A stretch of DNA of 64,000 nt. It comes from Paraspadella gotoi. Its lineage: Eukaryota; Chaetognatha. This document shows, piece after piece, positions 30,859 to 43,787 of the stretch. A program made the translations under genes and the position numbers. How positions within the stretch are numbered: the first letter of the stretch is position 1; every line of letters starts with the position of its first letter. Location of the stretch: the NCBI GenBank assembly GCA_051294375.1, contig CM119263.1, positions 12,689,723 to 12,753,722 of the forward strand, in the 5' to 3' direction. The notes beneath the pieces were generated by a model. That model was not told where the DNA came from, did not search any database, and saw only the letters and a list, made by a program, of their open reading frames with translations.

Positions 30859-31245
30859 CATCTCTCTCTCTCTCTCTCTCAAATTTTTGTCATCGCCTCG
30901 GTCTTTGTCAAGTCACCAAGCTTGACCCAGTATTTTGTTTTCCGGTTTTCATCTTTACTTCACTCTTCAGTGGCAAAACATTCTTAATTCTATTCAGGTG
31001 CAACATTATGTAAGATTCCTGCCCAAGACGAATCCTCAAAACGCATCAATCATAGTGAACTCCTGACAAACACCAATCGAGATCAAATAAGGCCTACGGC
31101 TTATCGAAAAAAAAAAAAAAAAACAAAAAACCCTCCGGTCGGAGAAGCGGCGCCGCCTTCCTCCAAAAAATGACGCCGGTCGCTCCTCTGACCCAAGAAG
31201 ATCAGAAACGTCAGAAGCCCTACGAAAAAACTGCCAGCGACGACT

Positions 31246-34200
31246 GACCCATGACCCGTGCACAGCTGACGAACGGCGGCACGGTGCAACCTGACGGCAG
31301 GATGCAACGGCGGCGAGAATTCTCGGCTCCTCCGACGAATTAAAGATTTCAAGACGGAAGGAGAGGAGAACGAGGAGACCAATCCTCGAGAAGAGTCTTT
31401 GCGAAGGTCAGTCTAATTATATATATAGTAATATTTGACTCATTAAATCATTAGTGTAAATCCTTTCTCTTTTGTTGTGGTTGTGGTTTGAAGAGACAAT
31501 CGGTTTAGCAAACAAAATTCTTTTTCTTATATTGGTTATTATTCGAGGCCCTTCCATGAGCGTCAAAGTTTTTGTGAATTACTCTACAAATTTCTACAAA
31601 AGAGGAGAAGGGAAGAGAGAGAGAGAGAGAAAAATTGTGTTGCCAATAAACCATTTCGTCTCTTTAAAACTCATATAAATAATGAATTAAGAGAAAAATT
31701 GGAGAACGATCTGAAAAACAAATTTTTGCATTATTTTAAATAATTTTTTATTTTCATCAAGAAAATATCGGTTGGTGACGAAAATGAAGCGACGGAAAGT
31801 GAGAAAGATCGAGAAGGCGGAAGCGAAGAATCATCGAAAACAAGGATTCAGATTTCGGGTCAGTATTGATCAAAGGCTCTTAACTTACTTAGTGAGTTAC
31901 TGCTGTTTGAGAATTTATAGATTTCCATATGCTAATTCGAATGAATTGTCATCATTTCAATTCCAGACCCGCCAAACGGACCAAGATTTATGGAAAATTC
32001 TGGCTCGAAGTTCCCGTCGCCGCCGCCGCTGCGGCGTCCTACTCTGCGCGGGCGCTTCGTGGAGCTATTCTAACCCTATGGGCGGCGACTAATCGTCAAG
32101 TCCATACACCGCTTAATCGGGGATTCAAGGTCTGGCGTCGCCGCTCAACCTGGGAAAGTTCAATGCGCAGCATTGCATGCTCTCAGGTGACTCTTTCTTT
32201 ATCTTATCTCATCTCTTTACGACCGAGTCTCTCATCAAATGTTTTGGTTGGATAAGGGAGAAATATGGCCAAATAAACAGAACTATTGGTACTGTTTCAA
32301 GAGCTTTCCAATTTCCAGAAGTTTTTTTTCAAAAGTCTGAAAATTTTATCATTCTATTAAAGCCATCGCTCAACCGCTGCCGTATGCTGCCTGCGGCGGC
32401 CTTTTAATACAATCCATTCGTTCGGGTCGGTCTCGGGGCGTTCGGCGCGTACGCGCCAAGCCGCCTCACGCACAATGGAAGCATTCGGGTGCTGTTTAAC
32501 ATCGACCCATAAGACAGGAATCCTCGAGGTGAATGTCTGGAGTTTCGAAATCGTCAAGGATATATAGATACTATAATATAATATTTTTAAAAAAAGATAA
32601 AATATGATTAATTCTTTGTACATTGTATTTCTACGAACAGGATTGGAGAAGGCATCTCACCCGCCTTTTATTCTCCAGAAACGTTCCCAGCCTCACCGGG
32701 CAAGACGTCAACGGAATCCGCTGGAGCTCAGGTGCCAGACTGGTCCCTGGAAGAATCGTTCTCCATCCCAGCTAATCGCCCATCAGCCCGCGCGGCATGT
32801 TGTCACCCACTTCAAAGACCAAGACTGTAGCCCGTGGGTCAGTTCAACATCCGCAGCTCATTGTATTAATCCATGTTGAATGCGAAAAATTTACATTTCA
32901 CTGACATGTTTTTGCATTTTATACTTTTTTGAAGTAATCAATTTGGCTTTTAAAAATATTTTTATGCCTGATTGCAAACATCTATTGCTGCAAAAATTTA
33001 ATTTAGGCATTACATTATTCATTAAATTAATTACATATATCGCGCTTTAGCTGGAGTATGACGGTTTCTTGACATTAACATTTACTAACATCTCTATCTC
33101 TCTTTAACTATAACGATTTTCGTCTCAAAAAAGGCGCAAGAATGACGCACCTCCCCCAACGCGGCGGCTCAGGCGGTTTTGCAGCAAACCTGCAATATCG
33201 ACGGCGCAGGCCCGCCGCCGCAGCTGCGGGGCCGCCGCCGCTGCCTGCCGATCGTTTTTCCCCTCTTGCAATGGAACGCCATCTTCGTCCATCTCGCGCC
33301 TCGCCATTATTGTCGTCCACTGCACCAAGGTCGACGCCGCAGGGCCACGCCCATTCTGGCCGACCGCGCGATGATACCAACTGGTAAATACATAGGATTA
33401 TGGCAACAGCCGGGTGCCTGTGATGCCATTGGGCATCTCACACTGTTGGCTTTGTGGGGCTTTCGACCCTCAGTGGACGCCTCAGTCAACTGACGGCGGT
33501 TACCTAGGACGGTCTCGCCTTTGCAACGCAAGAGGAAATCGTTTGGACTGTGGATGAAAAACACGGCTGGATTGGTGCGTTACCTCCTTTCGAGACAATG
33601 GTGGAGGATGTGAGGCGGTGTGAACATACCGCCCACAGTATAAGCTTTTTAAAAATTCGAAGCTTCTTTTTTTCATCGAACAATTATCACGATTCAACGT
33701 TCATTGTTCAGGGCTTCCTGACCGCTCACGAGAGTGTCCCCTACCCATCCACACCCCGCCCAAGATCACCCTCTCACCCACGTCGATACACCCAGCTCGA
33801 CCACCATCATCGTATCACCGCGAGGTCAATCTCGTGCAACCCGCCACGCCGTCTTTTCTCGACTCCATCAACGGCGCCAATTTAACGGCGCTGACTTCAA
33901 CGGCGAACCCGCGATGCCGACGGATCTCGGCCAGCCACAGTTCTCCTCATCAGTCAACTTCATCACGCGCACCTTAAACCAAGCATCCTCTTCGGCGAAA
34001 ACGAGTATCAAATCGAGAAAATGCAATTCTGCGGGAGCTTAAAGCACGAACTCGCTGAGGAAACAACGAGAGTATTTGAGTTTGGTATCTCCTCTCTCTC
34101 CTCTCTAGCCTCTCTCTCTCTCTGCTCTCTCATCCTCTCTCTTCTCTATATCTCTCTCTCTCTCGATCTCATCTCTCTTCTCCATCCCGTTTCTTCCCCT

Positions 34201-36508
34201 GATAATCCTACAATGCGCTCAACTCACAGATCCTTTTCCCACGCGGATCATCGGGTCTTCACTGCACTTCCCCAACAGCTTCCGAGTCCATTGACTCCAG
34301 CGAACATTCGCGGAAGCAACACACTCAAGAACACCCTCAGACGCTTTCATGACTTTTCATGAAGGACATGCGCGCTCAAGTGAATTCCGAGCGCTGTCCA
34401 TTGTCGCAAGGCATCAATTTACAGAACTGAATTCGCCCGTTTAATAAATAGATTTCATATTTAAATTACAGGAAATGATTTATTTGTCATCTGCAGTGAA
34501 CTGAGGATAATCTTATTTTAGAAAATCAATATTCTGTTAATTTTTTTGTCTTCACACTTTGCCAGTTATATCATCTGTTTTGAGTGACGTAAAAACAGGC
34601 TTCTTCGAGAATTACAGTCCCAGTAAACTTTTAGTCCCACCGGCTGCTTTGTTTTAAGATGTCAGCGGAATGCACGGTTGACAAGGAATCGCGGCAATCA
34701 ATCCAAATCCTCGTCGACGTATAGGCACGGCTCGATCGTGTCCGCAACAGGCCAAATATTAACGAAGTGGCGGGGCGTGAACGAGCCTTGCATAATGCAG
34801 GAGATATCCCGGTGAGAACAAAAAATTTAAAGAGCTCTGGACCAAAATATAAATAAATCATTAAGATATAAGTAAGATAATATAATAATAAAAAATATTA
34901 AATATTAAAGTTAATGTATTCTTATACTACAGACACCCACTTTTCTCTTCCAATCGCTTATCTCTCTTCTCATTTGTAACCTTGCTTGACATGCCATAGC
35001 CAGGATGGAGCCCCGAGACAACTAATGCCATGTCCTCCAAGCGCAAAAAGCGGCGCCAAACGAATTGCTTAACGCGCGCCGTCCGGAGCGACAAGCCCGG
35101 CCGGGGGATCTAAGAATTGAGAACGACGCAGCCGAAAAAGCACGGTCCCGCAGCCAAACTTCATCACACGGCAACGAGGTAGCAGATTGCGGACGAAAGC
35201 TCCTCGTCGCGACCTCTGCAAGGGTTTTCGCGCAACGGCTTTCGGAACAAATAATCTAATCTCAGCAACTCACGCGAGAACTTAACGCATGCCACAACAA
35301 CAACAACTTCAGAGCCTCAGCCCCTTCACTTATCAACCGACACCGAATCAAACCGGCATCCCCCAACGAAAGCCTCTCAACAACCGGAAGGCCTGCTAAC
35401 ATCAAAGTCATCGGACGCGCATGCGATACCGAAGGAGAATTGGAATCGATCCCACCGGACCGACTCGCGGCGCCCGCCACCATCTCTTCAGCTCGAGCAC
35501 AACGCGGGACGTCGTCTATGGACTCCAAAACGAATTTTACATGCACACCACGCAACATCGTCATCAGCATCTGTCGCAACGACAGCTAAGAAACAACAAC
35601 TTCCGCAGTAAGTTTCCGGATCTGCGAGAAGCAAATTCTTGTTCAGGCCATGGAGACGGAATGCGAGAGGAAAAGGCGAGTGTCCTCCGACCAGGGGCTG
35701 GGAGGCGGAGCAATGGAAGAGGAGTGAAGCACGATGCCATCTACTGCTTCCTTTTTAGTTTCGCTTTAAAATAAAATTTGTTTATTATTTGGAATACAGG
35801 TATCACTACGGTCTCTATAACACAAATAACTTGAATACGGTTATAACTGTTGGATCCAAAAGATGAAATTAAGAAATAAATTAAAAATATAAATTGAAGA
35901 ATCGTTTTTAAAAGATTCGCCTAATGTACAAAAGAGTTACAATTGGCTATAATATTTTTTTTTTCACATATCTTAATTGTTATAGATCAATTTCTTGACA
36001 AAATAGTCCCTGTTTTTCTCAATCTAACTCGGGGTTACTTTCTTTCTTTTTTTCCTGTTTCTCGCAAAAAACCGGAGAAAGCTCTTGATCCTCTCGATCC
36101 GGCCTTTTAAATCTCTCTTCTCCTACTATCTTGGAAAAAAGCTAAAAGTATCTCTCTCCTCTTCTTCTCTTCAGCCTCGTTTCTCGTTCCCCGTCTCCGC
36201 CGTTAAGAAGACGCGACGGAGCCCTGAGAACTCGCCAACACAACCTGGAACGACGATGACGAACGAACGAGGGCGACCGACGAAAGCGCGAGCGGAGAGA
36301 GGCGCGGGATAGGCTGGAGACGCGTCGCCGCTGGCGTCACTTCGATCCGTATAACCTGATACGTCGATGACAAAACGACGACGGTGGCGACCGACGACCC
36401 GAGAACGACGAGCGCGACGGCCTTTGCCGACGAATTTCAAAAACCGGAAGTTGGAGCGGAGGGCGCTGACGTCTTCGTCGACTTGACTCGCGTTGATGTG
36501 AGAATAAT
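31246..36508 (+). pseudogene. Frameshifted duplicate of the TCF/LEF gene
   Basis: All eleven TCF exons can be followed in order, from the beta-catenin-binding exon near 31246-31410 to the acidic tail ending near 36508. HMG exon sequence is recognisable near 34310-34380 and 34660-34810. Nearly every exon has frame-breaking indels, including the HMG box, so no product could be made as written. The GC splice donor of the penultimate exon is conserved near 35675. Read as an assembly duplicate. Confidence 0.8.
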
Positions 36509-37214
36509 CGTTGAATCTCTTCGAGCTGAAAAAAAAAACCGCAAAAAAACAAAACAAAAACCAGTCAAAACAACAAAGTAGTCGACTAATTCCAGATAAT
36601 AACATTCACTCCAAATTTAAATTGAATGATCCTGAAATTTTATATAATTTTTAATTTATTACTTGTTCATTATGTAATTGGTCAATCGTAAAAGCAATCG
36701 AATAAAAAAATATTTAAAAAAATATTTTTTTATTAATATTTGAGATTACTTGTTAGGGTGTTTAACAATTTAACTTAAGTAGAAATATGCTAGCTCAGAA
36801 TTCCCATTCTTAAATTGTATAAAAAGATCGTGTTACACTACTAACTGTAGTAACTGAATCGCGGTTGAAGAAAGATTATTCATTTTTATACGTCTTTAAA
36901 TTGTAATTTAAAGTAAATAATTCAAACAATAAATTTACCAAAACTTTCGATCTATTCAGTTTGCAGTAAATTTGGGTCTTGGCTTTAGAATAAAAATCTT
37001 CATGAATTTTGGCTTTGAAAAATTTGCCAACTATACAGATCGAAATGACCTATAATGCTATAAAATATAATTATAAAGCAACTCGATTTAATTTTACCGA
37101 TAACAAAAATTTTTAGATACAAAAGCTACTAAGACGTAAGTCTAAAATCTTCTGTAGAGCTTCATCAAAAAAGAAAAACGAATTAAAATTAAAATCGTTT
37201 CTAGTATCAACACT

Positions 37215-37475
37215 TCTTTATTTAAAATAAAGTCTGTTTATGAATAAAAGCCATTTTTTTTTTTTTATTTGAGCAATATATTTTCGGTAACATCATTTAA
37301 TCATGTTATATTGGCGAAGTAAACGCGAGAATAAAAACCAAAAAATGCCAAGAATATTTTACTTTTTTTACTTTTTTTGTGACTGTTCTTCTCGCATTTA
37401 CTTCGCAATGACTATGGTTAAGCGATGTTAACGAAATATATTCTCACAAAAATAATAGTGCGTTTCCTCATAAAA
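37215..37475. repeat. Second copy of the foldback element
   Basis: Equivalent to 11960-12175, but its right arm contains TGTTAACGAAATATATTCTC, the complement of the extra left-arm segment that the first copy's right arm has lost. This copy is therefore the more complete palindrome, apart from scattered indels. Confidence 0.7.
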
Positions 37476-37741
37476 ACAATGATAACAACGCCGACTATGT
37501 AAGCTCATACCCGCATAATCACGATGACTCTCAAGCAAAATAAAAAACTGGTTACTGATAATCTCTTTTACAAAAAAAAAAAGAAATTCTGTTTTGCTCT
37601 CCTTACAAAAACTCTCTTCAGTTCCCTACAGGGTTCATGAGATTCACAACGGTCCCGATTTCTATCACAATTTCTCAATTTTCTAAGACCATAATTCATA
37701 ATTCAAATTCCACACAATCCAGTACATTTCGTGTCCACACA

Positions 37742-40700
37742 CTACATTTTCCTCCTCTTGCGAAAAGTAGCAAGATCACGGAAACACAATGGCGGTCTGC
37801 CCGCCACGGAAGTCTCGACACGGACAGGAAGGTCTCCCTCACTGTCGCGGGTGGTTTAGCGTCGCAGGAAAAGAGTAGTTTTGTTCTTTGAAAGACGCAG
37901 GTGCTCGTGCCATTGTCCCATGGAGGGGTGGTGGGGTCCGTCTCTATTAGCGTCCTTAATGACAGGCGGCTGCTCGACCCTGGAAACCGGAAGACTGTTG
38001 AGGTCGGGGAAAAAGTCGGCCCGCATAGTCTGCCTTTGAGCGCAGAATGCATCGCATCCTTGGCCAACTCGCAGAGGGGAAGGTCAAGAACCAGGGCGGA
38101 ACTTGGGCGGCCACCGACGACGGGTCCGGCCGACAGCGCGTCCTCGGGAACAGAAACCTGTTCTCCGTCAGGATGACCACCCGTCGAGTGGTGCCCTGTG
38201 ACAGCCGGAGAATGAAGCAGAAAGCAGGGATGAAAAAGTTATGGTGGTCAATAAAATTTTAAAACAAAATTGCATTATTCTATCACCTTCTATCGTGAAT
38301 TCGAAAGGAAGGTGGGAGAACGCTGCAAGGCGTTGACAGAATCACTTCGCAGTCACCAACACGACCCTTCGACGTCGAAAAAGGCCGCGTGTGAGGATTG
38401 AGGAGGAAACCAACGAAATCTTCCAGTAGGAATGTTGGGAGGTGAGAAACGACCGCGGCGTTACCGCGGAAAAAGGCTAGATGACAAGGGGATACGGGGG
38501 AAGAAGAGTTGAGAGATATAAGTTTAGTACGTATAAACGAATTTCGTCAAACTTTTTTTTAAACACGAAAATACTTCATTCCATCGTTTATCATTTGTTT
38601 GGTATGTATATGAAATAACCTGTCTTTCCCCCTTCCGTGCGGCGGATCAACTTGGGATTCACAAAGACGGCGCAGTTGCGATGGCCTCCAAATGGTGGCA
38701 GGTCCCTCGTAAGGAAACCGAGGCCCAGAAAGAATCTGCAACGCCGCTTGCAGGCGCTGAAACCCCGGCGCCAATCAGAGCAGCCCGTGATTGATGATCG
38801 AAATCGGGCAACGGATTAGCGTGTTTCGCCGACGCATCGGCACTGTGCCGTGAACTTCGAAATCCAGCGTCGTGGAGTCGGCCGCAACAGACGCAGAGTG
38901 TCCCACCACATGTGAGCTCTGTTTCGATAACACGAGCACAGCGCTTCGAAATATTCAGACATGGCGAGGGAAAAAGGCTGTAGACAGCTTCCGATGGTAG
39001 ACGACAAAGACGGAGGATCCTCGACGAACGAAGAACCCAGATAAGTATTGTCGGGTGTATGAAGGAAACATGGTGTAAACTGACGCCAAGTGCAGATCAC
39101 GATGTTTACCCCAGATGAGGCGTATCCTTCAACAAAAGAAAATACTTTAGAGCTCAAACACTGAGCGTGTACAATGAACAACTTACAATTGAAAAGCCAC
39201 TTACACTTTTTGGGTTCGTAGCCCACGCCTTCGAATTGAAGGGAGCCTAGCGTGCCGAACCAGCTTCGACAAACTCGGAATGCGGCAGGAGAGTCTGTTG
39301 AAGGGGCTGTGACCTCCAAAAGAATTTCGGAATCTTTCAAGCCGTGATTCGGTGAAATAGAAGATCCAGACGATCCTGGGCCGCAGAAGGTTGTTTCATT
39401 GGGACAACCCACTTTGTGCTATGGCGGAGATGCAGTAAGTACACCGAGATCATTAGAGTCTGTATAGAAGATGGAAGTAGTAAGGGAATTTTAATACTTA
39501 GAAATTATTTAATGGGTGTTATAAGTGGAATATACAAAAAATAATTCATTATTTATTAAAACTTTATGACGCTCTTCGAACAGAAGCAAAAAACTACCAA
39601 TCAAGTAACCACCTGTTTTATATTATCCTTTTTGGTTGCGAAGAATGACATCATGTCCGCGACATGCAACGGACGCTATACACATCGCTCCATCTGAAAC
39701 GAACTCCCCTAAAGGTCCGCCCTTGCCGACCAAACTTGCCTCCAAATCATTCGGGCCCAGAAACCATAAACCTACGGTGAAAAAGTAATAATATATTTGG
39801 AAATTTTTAAAATTGAACATTGTTTAATTAAGTATGGTATAGCTTAGCTATTCCCAGAATATAACACCATAGTTGAAAAAATTTAGCAATTTTTCCAAAA
39901 TTATAAAAGAAATGAAAGCCAAAGATAATTTTTTCAGCCTGTTTACAAATTCATTTAACGACTACAGCCTTAAAAAAAAAAAAAAACAAAAGAACCGCAG
40001 AAGTTCGTGAGAAAATGCTAACGCTTTGACCTCAACCAATCAACCAACGATCAACAACGATCGATAGTCAACTTCCTCCTAATTTTCATAAGCGAGTGCT
40101 TCGCGTGAGTCGTTCCAACGCCGCCGTCCTTGAGGCCACAGCCGCTTCAGCCCTCGCCAAGCAAGAAAGTCGAGAGACCTTCGGACAGGCCGCTGCCGCA
40201 TAAGGCCTCTTAAAGAGTCCAGAACGTGGCGTTGAATCTCGCCGGAAGCCTTCGAACAGTCTTGACTTCCCAAAGCTTGGGGGCCTTGGCAAAGGACCAA
40301 CGGACGAGAAGAGCGATCTTTCAAGTTAGACTTATGAAGACGTCGGTGCCGGTTGGTTTCTCGGCGAGCGTCTCTTAAATGGAGCGCACCGGAGAAGAAT
40401 AACGGAATGGGAGGATTGAAAAAAAGAAAGTGGAGACAAAAATGAAGAAGAAATATTTTTTCAGAAAAAAGAAATTTGGTTAAAAGATTAAATTATAATC
40501 TTTTTTTTCTTACCATTTTCGATATATGCGAGGTAGAGTTTGTGGAGGCAGGGGTTATCCGTCGAGGCCGTATTCGCGTAGCGGTCCGATTTCAAAAAGC
40601 CTGCCCATTTGGACTTAACTTCGCAGGCTGTCCACGCAGAGTCCTTGGTCCGTATTCGGCGGGTGCCGCTGGAGCAGTGAGAGCGTTGGCGGCGTTTTCT

Positions 40701-41020
40701 AACCGCCTGTCCCCCTTGACTGCCAGTTCCCGGAAAGTGAGGGATAAGACGTCCCATGCCGTTGCGATGGAAGTCAGCGAAAAGTGTCAATACTCGTCTC
40801 CCATGGAAAACCAAAAATCTGCTTCAACTGCATGCCCGTGTCCTTCACTAATACGGAGGTTCATTTTCTCGACGGTCCGTTTGCCCGCCCAGAATGCTGG
40901 AGTTTAGTGATCCCGGCGAGAGACAAAGCGAAGCACAAAGTGTGGAGCAGCAAAAAGGCGACGGCGAAGGGCCGATCAGAACGGGAATCACGCACTGTCA
41001 GTTCGAGACAAAGCGTCGCA
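37742..41020 (-). pseudogene. Frameshifted duplicate of MGAT5 lacking the intronic retroelement
   Basis: Follows the MGAT5 exons from the membrane-anchor exon (about 41020) to the Cys-rich end (about 37742). Family blocks such as FPYEGPA and CDAKPPATVR are still visible, but frames are broken in most exons. The intron that holds the LINE in the first copy is short here (about 38490-38610) and shows the empty site near 38592. Read as an assembly duplicate that samples the other allele. Confidence 0.8.
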
Positions 41021-43192
41021 ATTTCGGAAACGCCTCGGTGCTCCTCTTTGAGATTCAGAGAACTCCTCCCCTACGATTCATAGTTCCCCGTTTTTTCCCG
41101 CATGTTGAAGAGATGCCGTCCAATCTGATTGAAATAGATAAGAGATAATGATTTTTTTTGAGAGAAATTACTTGATAGGCAACCAAAGAATTTACTTTCG
41201 TAATGCCATCCAACAAATTATCTCAAGACAGTGAGGCTGATTGAGCCTCGGACAGTTGACCAGAATTCAGGATAACGGTAGGGCGGAATACCCTATTTTA
41301 GGTTACCGAATTCAAAAATACAGAGTTCGAGATTTGAAGAATTATACATTCCGGCACGAACTTTCAACTTGGAAAACTGTTTCTTTCTGTTAGAAATACC
41401 GGTTTCAAAAATGCAATGGTTCAGTCTGTAAAACATGAATTAATTTACAAAGCGAAAAAGAGTGAAAATAAGTGACAATTGCTATGAAAATAGAAATCTC
41501 AATTAATGAATGAATCAGGATATGACCTCCATAAGAAGAAAGTTATTCCTAATAAATAGGCTCATAATTTAATGCAAGAATGTCATTCTCTTGTTCTTAA
41601 CAATTTAAAATCTCGTAATTTTTTAGCAAAATGTTTAATGACTTAAACCATTTATTTTAAAAAAAAATCGTTGAACCAGTCATTCAAGTCTGTCTAAACC
41701 GGTTTTTTTCTTCTTCTATTGGTGTTGCAAGCCTCGTAACTTCAAAACGGGTCTCAAGCGACCCATTCAATCAGCTCAAAGTTCACTTCATACAAGTCAT
41801 AGCCTTAGAATCTTTTCAAATCTTTCTGAAATAATGCGAATTTAAACTCTTAAAAGTCACACGTTTAACTGCTACTATGTAGCTAGAATAACAATCCACA
41901 CATGTTTTTTTTTTCATATCAACAAGGTGAAAGAATCAATATAATCCCTCCTGACTTAGGTTGCCCCTTTGGAGGCCGAAGAGATAAACAAGACTTCGCA
42001 AACTGAAATTACTCGCGACTTGCTTCTCATGCGGAGTTGATGTATGAAATAAGTTTTCAAAATTGGAATTGACGTGGAATTTGGCAAATCTTTTTGACCA
42101 ATCTTAAAAAAAAAAAAATTTAAACGGGAGAATTTCGAAGTAATTTTAAAGCTCAAGCACGAAAAATTGATATTACCTCTGTACGCCATAATGACTGAGT
42201 ATATCGCGATGAGGTATTGATGTTTGATGTTGCAAGCAAATAAAAGATCTATTGCGTTGAACAGATAACTACATTAGTTAAATTCAACATTGTTGTAAGA
42301 GTTCCAATGCTCCGCGAAAGCAGAAATGTGATTCATGTTTTGAGACGCTCTGGTTTAAAGGTTGCTTTCAATAATTTCGAACATTTAATTCAGAGAAATC
42401 CAATAACAGAAAATAAAAACCATTTTGACATCAAAACTTGTTTACCATTCTGCAACCAAAAGTCTGTCTTATTCCATGTATTTGAAAAAATTCGCAACTT
42501 TTTTCTGGAAATTTTTTGTATGCATTTAAAATCTGTTTAATTTATTCGTTAAGTCATTATGAAAGCTAATTTTTTTATAAACCAGCTTAAAAGTGGATTT
42601 GGTCCAACGTTCAGAGGAACAAACATAAGCCAACTTATGTGTTTATTTTTTTTACTTTTGTATGAATGACAGAGCTTGTGAAGAAAAAAAGAAATAAATA
42701 GAATTTAAAGTCTGGAGACGCCGTTTCAACAAAAGTATAAAAGTCATAACATGGTTTAAAAAATTGACAAAATTTATTTACACCAAAATCATGTCCAAGA
42801 TTTACTATTTTTTTGGCAAACAGATCCTGCGGGCCCTTGAAATCATGCACTGCCAAAAACACACTTGTTTAATTACAAATTATCAGAAAATTTAAGATGA
42901 AAGATAAAAAACAAACTAAAATTCTTTTAAATTGTGTTAATGAAAAAAAAAACTGTAATAAAAAAAAAAGAATTTCTGGGGTGAAAATTTAAAGAAAATT
43001 TAATATAAAGCGATAAAAAAAATCGAGTCAGGACGAAACACGAAATCGAAAGAGATTAATCGTGACAAGAGAATCATTCTATTATGCGAAATCTACGAAT
43101 GACGATCAAACAAAACCAGAAAAAACAGAAACACGAACGGACGAGGAATCGAATTCTGTTCTAAAGTCAGCAGATTTAGCCGTTCCACTGTT
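41021..43192. other. Duplicate of the AT-rich 18051-20231 spacer
   Basis: Collinear with 18051-20231, with small indels. No coding exon is supported. An open frame at 42862-42635 on the minus strand is not preserved in the better copy. Confidence 0.6.
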
Positions 43193-43345
43193 TCAGTCGT
43201 TGTTGTTGTTATTAGTTGTGCGGTCTCGTTGTTGTTTTCTGCTCGAAAGTTGTCTTCGTCGTTGCGAGAGGGACGTTCGTCGAGCCGAATTGAATGGCAG
43301 TCGCGAGGCGTCCGACAACGTCTCTTAACGAGAGAGGAGGGTGGA

Positions 43346-43430
<85 letters not shown>

Positions 43431-43649
43431 TGTATAAGTATAAAGAGATACAGCATTGGGCACGTCTAATGCCGGCTTATGTAACCTTTTAAATAAATAC
43501 AGAATACTGGCAAAAAACTTTAATAACAATAAAAACGCCTTAAAAAAGTTAGGACAATCGCACCAAAAAATTGTAAATAGCATTGTTTTGATTACTTGTC
43601 TAATCGTGGAAAATGTGCATGGAGATTTTTGTATGTTCGAAGAGAGAGT

Positions 43650-43737
<88 letters not shown>

Positions 43738-43755
43738 GAAAGAGAGAGAGAGAAT

Positions 43756-43787
<32 letters not shown>

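Noticed and set aside
42635-42862. Minus-strand frame containing HDFKGPQDLFAKKIV
   Set aside because: Occurs only in the error-rich copy; the better copy (about 19650-19890) has stops in the same frame.
25563-43323. Ancient segmental duplication with two pseudogenes
   Set aside because: Differences are almost all short indels, spread equally over exons, introns and simple repeats, with few substitutions and no relaxed-selection pattern. Quality switches at gap edges. An assembly cause is simpler.
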